Of a stretch of 5,769 bases of DNA, positions 1 through 5,223 are shown one piece after another. This stretch comes from Caldithrix sp. (GTDB lineage: Bacteria; Zhuqueibacterota; Zhuqueibacteria; Oceanimicrobiales; Oceanimicrobiaceae). The stretch lies in the NCBI GenBank assembly GCA_004357015.1, contig SMXE01000053.1:1-5769 (forward strand). The letters run 5' to 3'. The notes under the pieces were generated by a model. The model saw only the letters and a program-made list of their open reading frames with translations, was not told the origin of the DNA and ran no database searches. A program made the translations under genes and the position numbers. Position 1 is the first letter of the stretch. Every line of letters starts with the position of its first letter.

Positions 1-822
1 CAAACCGCCTGTCAGCGCGGCAACCACGCCCAGAACAGAGTAGGTGACGGCCATGCCAAGGACGTACACCACCGCCAGAAGAAATGACCTGCTCATCTTA
101 CCGGACGCCTGCCCCACAAAGAAGCTGACCGTGATCGGAATGATGGGATAAACGCACGGCGTCAGGTTGAGCGCCAAGCCGCCAATAAAGATAAACACCA
201 GCGTCAGCAGCAGCCCATTGCCGGAGATGAGCCGGCCGATCTCGTTGTCCGCGGTGGCGCGTTGACCCTGCAGTTCGGCCATTGCAAAATGGGATGTCTC
301 GAATCTGGCTTCGCTGATGGTGTTCACGGCGGTGCCTGGTAGCACGACCTCCGCAAGAATTTCAAACGGCTCTTTGCTCGGCATGAGACAGGAGACATCG
401 TTGCATGCCTGATACCCGAAGTTGCCGGTGATTTTGATCTGGCCTGGCTTCAGGGACTCGCTGGCTTTGGCAGTCGCCCAAATAACCATGCTGCCTTCAT
501 AGACCGCAAGCGGCGTCTCCGAGAAATCGAATTTCTTTTCTTCACTTTTCGGATAATTGGGATCTCCGAATTCGAGACCGTTCACGGGATCGAAGGTGAC
601 TACCGTCGGGATCAGGAACTCTTCGCTTGGGTGATGCGAGTTGACGTGCCAACTACCGTGCAGCGTGGTCCTGACGCCGACCTTGAAGGTATCGCCCGGC
701 CGGATTTTGTCCACCGAAAGAAACGCCTCTACCGAGAGTACGTCTGAATTGTCTATTTGGGCATTTGCAATAGTGAGTTGCGTTGCTCCCATGAAGATCA
801 ATGACAGCAAGAATCTAGGCAT
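1..822 (-). CDS. dsbD: Thiol:disulfide interchange protein DsbD, N-terminal part (runs off left edge)
   Basis: Partial inner-membrane protein that carries reducing equivalents from cytoplasmic thioredoxin to periplasmic thiol proteins. The first 274 residues are present. Residues 1-21 are a signal peptide (hydrophobic, ending IANAQ). Residues of about 25-160 match the periplasmic alpha domain, with a YQACNDVSC motif whose Cys140 and Cys145 are the expected redox pair. Residues from about 203 begin the membrane domain, where LNLTPCVYPIIP holds Cys223, the usual first intramembrane catalytic Cys. A second membrane segment covers about 247-271. The rest of the membrane domain and any C-terminal thioredoxin domain lie outside the window. 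The start ATG (822-820) has GGAG 8 nt upstream (831-834 on the plus strand). It lies downstream of the DUF2271 gene on the same strand, separated by a palindromic element, so co-transcription is possible but not certain. TlpA across the divergent gap is a plausible electron acceptor (inference). Confidence 0.93.
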   Translation of the reverse strand, partial: MPRFLLSLIFMGATQLTIANAQIDNSDVLSVEAFLSVDKIRPGDTFKVGVRTTLHGSWHVNSHHPSEEFLIPTVVTFDPVNGLEFGDPNYPKSEEKKFDFSETPLAVYEGSMVIWATAKASESLKPGQIKITGNFGYQACNDVSCLMPSKEPFEILAEVVLPGTAVNTISEARFETSHFAMAELQGQRATADNEIGRLISGNGLLLTLVFIFIGGLALNLTPCVYPIIPITVSFFVGQASGKMSRSFLLAVVYVLGMAVTYSVLGVVAALTGGL

Positions 823-853
823 TTGGTGTTCTCCATTATGCAAGACTGATTGA

Positions 854-963
854 TGTCTGCACGAAAACTCGTTCAGGCCAGTCATTCCGGCAATCTTTTG
901 TGCCGGAATCCCCTGATTTTGGTAGGAGATTCCTGCTTAAAGAAGGCCGTTTTCGTTCAGACA
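854..963. repeat. Nested inverted-repeat intergenic element (MITE-like or REP-like)
   Basis: The outer arms 854-868 (TGTCTGCACGAAAAC) and 949-963 (GTTTTCGTTCAGACA) are inverted copies matching at 14 of 15 positions. Inside, 884-892 (ATTCCGGCA) and 901-909 (TGCCGGAAT) form a perfect 9-bp stem with an 8-nt loop. A third pairing, 905-914 (GGAATCCCCT) with 924-933 (AGGAGATTCC), matches at 9 of 10 and competes for the right arm of the inner stem. The right outer arm ends at the base next to the stop codon of the DUF2271 gene (964-966). No clear target-site duplication and no T-run are seen. It may be a small mobile or repetitive element, or an RNA processing or attenuation structure between two genes; copy number cannot be judged from one window. 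Confidence 0.6.
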
Positions 964-1809
964 CTAATTTGCAACAGCTTGGATATTTTGCGGTGGTTTT
1001 GGTGGCGTTGTGTCCCCGCCCGTTTCCTTGGTTAATGAGATGTCCTGTCCGGCAATCTGTTGGCCGGCATTCACACTCACGGTGCCGGTCCACGTCGTGT
1101 AGCCGGACTTGGCGCAGACCAGCGTGTAACCACCCGCCTGGATGTCGCTAAACTTATAAAACCCCGCGCTGTCCGAATTTATTTCGTAGCTGATGGTACT
1201 TCCGGATTTTAGCTGAACCGTTGCGCCGCTGATTGGATTATTGGATCCGGCTTCTTTCACGGTGCCGCTGATGGAAATCGGTGGCGTACCTCCACCACCT
1301 GTACTGTAAATCAACTGCATGTCCTTGAAATAAGTTTCATCGGGCGGCGCCACGGTCTGGCCGGTTGTGCCTTTGGCGAATTCAACCACGGTCCACTTGC
1401 CCGGCGGTTTGCCCGATTTATTCGAATTGTCTTCGGTGTATTCAACATATATTTTGTAAGTCCCGTCCGCGACCTGGGCGCCGTTGACGTCGGTGCAATT
1501 CCAGGCCACATCATGAGTTTGGTGCGACCTTAGTGTGGCGCTGGTGACAGCGTCTACTGTGTTTTCTCCGGATGCGGCCTGCCACTTGATGAGATGTTGA
1601 ATTCTTTTTTTTGCCCAGACTTCAAGCGACTTAACGAAGCGATTTTGTGAATCCTCGACCCAAATGGCGCCTACGTGCTTCGGGCCGTATTTGCCGTCGT
1701 ATGATTCGGTGCGCACCTGAAAACTGACACTCTGGCTGAAGGAATGCAAACTCCATCCAAGAACAATGCACACCGCCATCGCAGCGATTGATATTTTTCT
1801 GTTCCCCAT
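964..1809 (-). CDS. Secreted DUF2271-type protein with a carboxypeptidase-regulatory-like domain; candidate flavinylated protein
   Basis: Exported protein of 281 residues; function unproven. Residues 1-26 look like a signal peptide (LGWSLHSFSQ, cleavage near 26). Residues of about 28-168 resemble DUF2271: YGPKHVGAIWVED (41-53), FVKSLEVW, a VDAVTSATLRSH stretch (85-96), and a DGTYKIYVEYTED strand typical of FlgD-like or Ig-like folds. D86-A-V-T-S-A-T92 fits the ApbE flavinylation pattern, making Thr92 the candidate FMN acceptor. A glycine linker (171-174) leads to about 178-260, a CarboxypepD_reg-like beta sandwich (SGTVKEAG, SDSAGFYKFSDI, GGYTLVCAKSGY). The last residues, DTTPPKPPQNIQAV, look like the lead-in to a fibronectin-III domain, but the stop follows, so the tail seems cut. 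The start has AGAAGGGAG about 9 nt upstream. Nearby apbE supports the acceptor idea; the DUF2271 call comes from motif recall, not a search. Confidence 0.85.
   Translation of the reverse strand: MGNRKISIAAMAVCIVLGWSLHSFSQSVSFQVRTESYDGKYGPKHVGAIWVEDSQNRFVKSLEVWAKKRIQHLIKWQAASGENTVDAVTSATLRSHQTHDVAWNCTDVNGAQVADGTYKIYVEYTEDNSNKSGKPPGKWTVVEFAKGTTGQTVAPPDETYFKDMQLIYSTGGGGTPPISISGTVKEAGSNNPISGATVQLKSGSTISYEINSDSAGFYKFSDIQAGGYTLVCAKSGYTTWTGTVSVNAGQQIAGQDISLTKETGGDTTPPKPPQNIQAVAN
1534..1554 (-). other. Candidate FMN-attachment motif DAVTSAT in the DUF2271-type protein
   Basis: This encodes D86-A-V-T-S-A-T92. ApbE recognises an exported Dxx(S/T)(G/A/S)A(T/S) sequence and links FMN by a phosphoester to the final Thr or Ser. 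The match covers every position of that pattern, and DAVTSAT is a common form in FMN_bind proteins. Modification itself is inferred. Confidence 0.6.
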
Positions 1810-2270
1810 TTGCGATAACTCCCTTCTGTCCGTGTTAGCGGATGCTCTCGGCTTGTTGCTTGTCCATACAAACGAAACTTCACCGCTTGAAAAACACTCT
1901 CTTTATGCAAACTACATGCCGTAGATGCCTGATTGCTGCCTTGAGTTAGATCCTGGTTTGGTCGAAAAATACGTTTTTCCTGGCGAGTGAAGGCGTTTAC
2001 GGATGGACACTAAGTAAATCCTACGCCATTGCAATAGCAGAACTACAGACCAGGTCGTGACTTCGATGGCTGTTTTCCTCTGAGACTTCAATTTTGAATT
2101 ACCAATCTGTAACCCTTGGGAGATATTCAAGGAAGCGCAACAAACGGATAGGAGCGATCTGAGCTAAAAGTTAAATGAGCATCTATTTGGCATACGCTTT
2201 GCCAGAAGGTCCCCCATTTTCAGCCCAGGCTTCAAACGGTACTTCAAAAGTTGAAAAGATACGAGAGTCT
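1810..2270. other. Divergent intergenic region of 461 bp, no gene supported
   Basis: This separates the two divergent blocks, so both promoters should lie in it, yet I see no convincing -35/-10 pair on either strand. It holds the Shine-Dalgarno of the DUF2271 gene (1818-1827 on the plus strand, reading AGAAGGGAGT on the minus strand). Short symmetric sites are GAAAAA-TACG-TTTTTC (1964-1979), TTCAA-TT-TTGAA (2087-2098), and TGGCA/TGCCA (2188-2192 and 2200-2204). These could be operators or chance. The reading frames inside it lack a ribosome binding site or a recognisable product. Confidence 0.5.
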
Positions 2271-2615
2271 ATGAAGAAGGGAATTTGCTTACACATCTTC
2301 TTGCTGTCAGCATTACTCACGGCGTGCGATGGCCCGTTTCCTTCAACCGCGAAGCCCTCTTTGCCCGACGACCATACGGACAGCATCAAAGGCGTTTATC
2401 ACAAAGCGGGGCAGAAGCATCCATACTACGAAAGCAGCGGCTGCAGCGATTCCGATTGCCATCAGGACGATTTGGATGGCGGCGTCGGTTCATTGGATAA
2501 CGAGCAGGTCATCGTGCCTTCGTGCTTTCAATGCCACGAAACGCTGTGGGAGGACGATACCGAAGAAGAGCAAACCCGAAGCGAATTATTTAAGGCAATT
2601 CTTAACCATAAATAA
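2271..2615 (+). CDS. Small c-type cytochrome lipoprotein with CX4CH and CXXCH motifs
   Basis: Exported protein of 114 residues, probably carrying two hemes c. Residues 1-18 are a lipoprotein signal ending in the lipobox LTAC, with Cys19 the lipid-bearing residue. Asp20 at position +2 is, in enterobacteria, an inner-membrane retention signal. C58-SDSD-C63-H64 is a CX4CH heme site of the kind known in tetraheme cytochromes c3, and C85-FQ-C88-H89 is canonical CXXCH. His35, His44 and His50 are possible distal ligands. The arrangement HPYY...CHQDDLDGG...PSCFQCHETLW resembles small cytochromes with two nearby sites. I chose ATG 2271 over the in-frame ATG 2175 because only it puts the signal peptide at the N-terminus; a GAGAG lies just upstream. 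It is first in the plus-strand cluster and ends 10 bp before the thioredoxin gene. An electron-carrier role is inferred; the partner is unknown. Confidence 0.85.
   Translation: MKKGICLHIFLLSALLTACDGPFPSTAKPSLPDDHTDSIKGVYHKAGQKHPYYESSGCSDSDCHQDDLDGGVGSLDNEQVIVPSCFQCHETLWEDDTEEEQTRSELFKAILNHK
2442..2462 (+). other. Non-canonical CX4CH heme-binding motif
   Basis: This encodes C58-S-D-S-D-C63-H64. Two extra residues between the cysteines make it CX4CH rather than CXXCH, and the insert is acidic. If heme is not attached here, the two Cys could form a disulfide or bind metal instead. Confidence 0.6.
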
Positions 2616-2625
2616 GGAGAAGAAG

Positions 2626-3147
2626 ATGAACATCAAAAAGTTGGCATGCGCTTGTTTCTGCCTGGCTTTAATGAGCGCAGGTGCTTTGGCGAAAGAGAAC
2701 GCTGTGGAAACTACGGACTTTCAGGGCGTAACCATTGCGGGTGAGGAGATTAATCTGTCGGACTACCGTGGCAAGGTGGTGATCGTCGATTTCTGGGCGA
2801 GCTGGTGCGGACCGTGTAAAAGAGAGTTTCCGTTTCTCGTGCAGCTCTACAAAAAAGTCAACAAAGGTGAGCGCCAATACCTTGAAATCCTGGCAATCAA
2901 CCTCGATGGACAGCCGGAAATGATGAAGAAATTTTTGACTGATCTCGATGACGAGGTGCCGTTTCCCATTCTAACTGATCCTGAGGGTAAACTGCCTAAG
3001 AAATACAAAGTTGAAGCGATGCCGACAACGCTTTTTATTGACAGGGAAGGAAAAATTAGATTCCGGCACAAAGGCTTTGAGAAAGACCACATGCAAACCT
3101 ATATCAGTGAATTGATGGCTCTGCTGAAAGAAGACGTGCAAAAGTAG
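2626..3147 (+). CDS. TlpA/ResA-like periplasmic thioredoxin-fold reductase
   Basis: Exported thiol-disulfide oxidoreductase of 173 residues. Residues 1-22 form a signal peptide with an AxA-type site (GALA before KE). The mature part is an AhpC-TSA/Redoxin-type TlpA domain: VTIAGEEINLSDYRGKVVIVDFWASWCGPC contains the active site W60-C61-G-P-C64, followed by the helical insert and AINLDG typical of the family. The cis-proline loop is AMPTT (Pro133). ATG 2626 has AAGGAGA (2614-2620) 5 nt upstream and is the first Met giving a signal peptide; a longer in-frame reading back to 2329 would run through the cytochrome gene. It lies between a heme c protein and a DUF4266 lipoprotein, so it may reduce heme-site cysteines before ligation, as ResA/CcmG do, or act on other Cys-rich products of this operon. 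DsbD in the divergent block is the likely reductant (inference). Confidence 0.93.
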   Translation: MNIKKLACACFCLALMSAGALAKENAVETTDFQGVTIAGEEINLSDYRGKVVIVDFWASWCGPCKREFPFLVQLYKKVNKGERQYLEILAINLDGQPEMMKKFLTDLDDEVPFPILTDPEGKLPKKYKVEAMPTTLFIDREGKIRFRHKGFEKDHMQTYISELMALLKEDVQK

Positions 3148-3157
3148 AGGAAAAATG

Positions 3158-3379
3158 ATGAAAAAATTTGCATTGATTAAGTTGCTGCTGTGGCTGCTCG
3201 CTATGGCGGTTTCCGGTTGCGCTACCGTACAGCCGTGGGAAAAAGGTGAGCTGGCAGACCCGATCATGATTTTTGACGAAAATCCCATCGATGCCGGCAT
3301 CAACGAGCATTATCGCGACTACCGCGAAGGTTCGGTTGGCGGAACTGGCGCGCAGAGTGGGGGCTGTGGCTGTGGTTAG
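3158..3379 (+). CDS. DUF4266 family small lipoprotein
   Basis: Lipoprotein of 73 residues. Residues 1-20 are a signal peptide with lipobox VSGC; Cys21 would be lipidated. Ala at +2 permits transport to the outer membrane under the enterobacterial rule. The mature 53 residues show what I recall of DUF4266: ATVQPWEKGELADPIM after the Cys, HYRDYREGSVGGTG, and a Gly-rich tail GGCGCG with a C70-x-C72 pair. The role is unknown; the family is repeatedly encoded beside DUF3570 barrels and ApbE, and the CxC tail could bind metal, form a disulfide or be a TlpA substrate. AGAGG (3146-3150) is 7 nt from ATG 3158 and 4 nt from ATG 3155, so I take 3158, but 3155 would only add one Met. The gene starts 10 bp after the thioredoxin gene and its 3' end overlaps the proposed start of the barrel gene. 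Confidence 0.88.
   Translation: MKKFALIKLLLWLLAMAVSGCATVQPWEKGELADPIMIFDENPIDAGINEHYRDYREGSVGGTGAQSGGCGCG
3355..3363 (+). promoter_or_regulatory. Shine-Dalgarno-like site supporting the GTG start of the DUF3570 gene
   Basis: GAGTGGGGG ends 8 nt before GTG 3372. It lies inside the Gly/Cys tail codons of the DUF4266 gene, which fits translational coupling of the two genes. The alternatives are worse: GTG 3366 is only 2 nt from it, and ATG 3273 leaves 33 extra residues ahead of the signal peptide. Confidence 0.45.
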
Positions 3380-4520
3380 AGAGGGGTCTGTTTTTCTGCT
3401 GTTACTGTCTTGTTTCGCCCTGCCTGTGGCGGCTCAGGAGCTGCCCGATGATGAGTTGCAGGTAACGTTCAACTCGTATTTCGATAATTTCGGTGTCAGC
3501 ATCGTCTATCCGACGATGTCTTACACCAAGCGAGTCGGACAGTCCTCCAGCATTAATGCCAGGTATCTGGTAGACGTCATCAGCGCGGCTTCCATGCGCA
3601 GCCATTTCATTGTCGACGGTGTGACTTCCGCCACCGAAAAAGAGGATGGCGGCGGTGACGACTCACCGGACGAGATCCGGCAGGAGTTCGGTCTTGGTAT
3701 GTCCCGGTTGCTGGACAAAGGCACGCTTTCGGTCAATGGGATTTATAGTACTGAGCACGACTACAGTTCAACCACGCTCGCAACCACCTACTCCTATCCG
3801 TTTGCCAGGAAAAATACGATTATTCAGGTTGGCTTGGTGCGCAGTTGGGACAAAAGTTTTCCGCAAATCAGGGACTGGGAGAAGAGTAAGGATATCTACA
3901 CCACCAGTCTGAACGTGACGCAGGTTTTAAACAAACGCTTGATTGCACAGGGTATTTTGTCCTACAGTTATTCGAAAGGGCTGCACTCCGATCCTTACCA
4001 GGTAGTTCAAATCATCGAGGGCGGCGCGGTAGTGAATTACGAGCCCGTGCATCCGGACCGGCGCAACCGCAAGGCCATCGGCGTGCGCATGAATTATAAG
4101 TTCGAGCGCAAGGCTGCTCTGCAGATGGGCGTGCGTTTATACTGGGACGACTGGGACGTGACTTCCTTCACCACCTCAATGTCGCTGCTCAACCATCTCA
4201 GCGAAGCAGCCACGGTCGGCCTGGGATTCCGAAGTTATTTCCAGAGTGCGGCTTATTTTTTTAAAGAAGAGTATGCGCAGCCTGAACAATACATGACCGT
4301 GGACAGCAAGCTCGACAAAGGCTTCTCACACGAATTGCAGTTCAAACTGACGTTGAATGGCGGGCATTTCAAGAGGCTGCCGTTGCTTTCCAACAGAAAC
4401 ACGGCGCTCAACTTCAAATTCAATTTTTACTACCGCCAGACAGATACGCCCAACTGGCACCGCCGGACGAAAGAGCTGTTTGCCTACATTATGAGTCTGG
4501 GCATTCGACATCGTTTTTGA
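3372..4520 (+). CDS. DUF3570 family predicted outer-membrane beta-barrel
   Basis: Predicted exported protein of 382 residues from a GTG start. Residues 1-22 form a signal peptide (VFLLLLSCFALPVAAQ). The mature part alternates polar and hydrophobic residues in 8-12-residue strands with aromatic ends (QVTFNSYFDNF, INARYLVDVI, TLSVNGIYST, GILSYSYSK, GVRMNYKF, MGVRLYWDDW), and ends IMSLGIRHRF. A terminal aromatic Phe is the usual barrel-insertion signal, which supports an outer-membrane barrel. I assign DUF3570 from this layout, from DVISAAS/DGVTSAT near the N-terminus, and from the preceding DUF4266 gene. The two motifs at residues 68-74 and 82-88 resemble ApbE acceptor sites; the second opens an acidic loop, EKEDGGGDDSPDE. 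The start overlaps the DUF4266 gene by 8 bp. ATG 3273 would add 33 residues and is less likely. Substrate or partner is unknown. Confidence 0.85.
   Translation: MVREGSVFLLLLSCFALPVAAQELPDDELQVTFNSYFDNFGVSIVYPTMSYTKRVGQSSSINARYLVDVISAASMRSHFIVDGVTSATEKEDGGGDDSPDEIRQEFGLGMSRLLDKGTLSVNGIYSTEHDYSSTTLATTYSYPFARKNTIIQVGLVRSWDKSFPQIRDWEKSKDIYTTSLNVTQVLNKRLIAQGILSYSYSKGLHSDPYQVVQIIEGGAVVNYEPVHPDRRNRKAIGVRMNYKFERKAALQMGVRLYWDDWDVTSFTTSMSLLNHLSEAATVGLGFRSYFQSAAYFFKEEYAQPEQYMTVDSKLDKGFSHELQFKLTLNGGHFKRLPLLSNRNTALNFKFNFYYRQTDTPNWHRRTKELFAYIMSLGIRHRF
3573..3593 (+). other. ApbE-like motif DVISAAS in the DUF3570 barrel
   Basis: This encodes D68-V-I-S-A-A-S74 (GTG-start numbering), fitting Dxx(S/T)(G/A/S)A(T/S) with Ser as the would-be acceptor. 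It follows the predicted strand INARYLV. It may simply be a conserved structural feature of the family. Confidence 0.35.
3615..3635 (+). other. ApbE-like motif DGVTSAT in the DUF3570 barrel
   Basis: This encodes D82-G-V-T-S-A-T88 (GTG-start numbering), differing from the DUF2271 motif DAVTSAT only by Gly for Ala. It sits at the start of an acidic loop between predicted strands. It fits the flavinylation pattern fully, but flavinylation of a barrel is unproven. Confidence 0.45.
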
Positions 4521-4542
4521 TCAAACCAACAAGGATACGAAA

Positions 4543-5223
4543 ATGGACCGAAGAACCTTCCTGCGGCAAATGGCGGCAGTTGCAGCCGGCGCGACGCTTA
4601 CGAGGCCTTTTGGGGCAGCGCGGGCCTTGGCCAACGTGCGCGAGATTGAAGATTTTTCGTTGAGCATCATCACCGATAAGCCGGATAAAACCATGGCGGC
4701 GGTTGAAAATCTCTTGCAATACTCCGGACTGAAACTCGGCAACCTCAGGTTTGACGAAGTGATTCTGCCCGGGGTTCACATGGCGGACATCGTGTTGCTC
4801 AGCCACAATCGTCTCGTAAATTACAAAGCACAGGAGACGTCATTGGCGCGCGGTGTCTATGAGCTGGCGCAGAAATTGGAACTACCAAGGCAACTTGACA
4901 ATCCGGTTTGGATGAACATTAGCGCCGGCCAGGGTCCGTCGCAGGGACAGACCGCAAATATCTATCAGAAAAATGCACTCGTCGGCCAAATAGAACTGAC
5001 GAAAGATCGCCACAACATCGCCGTGGCCGGCAAGCGCGGTGAGATGGTTTTTGCGATCCGTGCGGGGTGCGTAGAGGTTGAGCACGCTTCCTGCAAGCAT
5101 AAAACTTGTGTGAAGATGGGTGGCATCCGGAAGCCGGGTCAGCACATTGTCTGTATTCCCAACGAAATCAGAGTGACGATTGCGGGTGAAAATGCACTGG
5201 GACTCGACAGCCTTGCATTCTAA
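4543..5223 (+). CDS. Tat-exported protein with NusG-domain-II-like C-terminus
   Basis: Protein of 226 residues with a twin-arginine signal, D-RRTFLR (2-8) followed by a weakly hydrophobic Ala-rich stretch (AAVAAGATL), pointing to export in folded form. Residues of about 32-130 form a domain I do not recognise (SIITDKPDKTMAAVENLL, FDEVILPGVHMADIVLLSH). Residues of about 138-214 match the NusG domain II type seen in exported redox clusters: GEMVFAIRAGCVEV, then C184-KHKT-C189-V-KMGGI, and PGQHIVCIPNEIRVTI with C204. The three Cys are the family signature; Cys176 is extra. Tat use hints at a cofactor bound in the cytoplasm (inference). AAGGA (4531-4535) is 7 nt from the ATG. It follows the barrel gene by 22 bp and overlaps apbE. 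NusG-II proteins often neighbour apbE and Rnf-type genes, so a redox role is likely, but the partner is unknown. Confidence 0.85.
   Translation: MDRRTFLRQMAAVAAGATLTRPFGAARALANVREIEDFSLSIITDKPDKTMAAVENLLQYSGLKLGNLRFDEVILPGVHMADIVLLSHNRLVNYKAQETSLARGVYELAQKLELPRQLDNPVWMNISAGQGPSQGQTANIYQKNALVGQIELTKDRHNIAVAGKRGEMVFAIRAGCVEVEHASCKHKTCVKMGGIRKPGQHIVCIPNEIRVTIAGENALGLDSLAF

Noticed and set aside
884..909. The inner 9-bp hairpin as a rho-independent terminator
   Set aside because: No T-run follows the stem on either strand; it is better explained as part of the nested inverted repeat.
850..1151. Small plus- and minus-strand reading frames across the repeat element and the 3' end of the DUF2271 gene
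   Set aside because: They are overlapping short frames through palindromic or coding DNA, with no start signals or recognisable products.
1219..1230. SGAT in the carboxypeptidase-regulatory-like domain as a second flavinylation site
   Set aside because: The context NPISGATV is the common strand of this domain family (as in PLPGATV), and the required Asp three residues before the Ser is Asn.
1938..1972. Plus-strand promoter TTGAGT with AAAAAT 18 nt later
   Set aside because: Each box matches the consensus at only about 4 of 6 positions, the spacing is not ideal, and it is about 300 bp from the first gene.
1912..2130. 72-codon minus-strand reading frame in the divergent gap
   Set aside because: The product is basic with no recognisable domain or signal and no ribosome binding site is evident; it is probably chance.
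2175..2270. Longer N-terminus for the cytochrome from ATG 2175
   Set aside because: It would put 32 residues ahead of a clear lipoprotein signal, and the nearest AGGAG is about 20 nt away.
2641..2655. LACAC in the thioredoxin signal peptide as a lipobox
   Set aside because: It sits at residues 6-10, before the hydrophobic core, while an AxA-type cleavage site follows at about residue 22.
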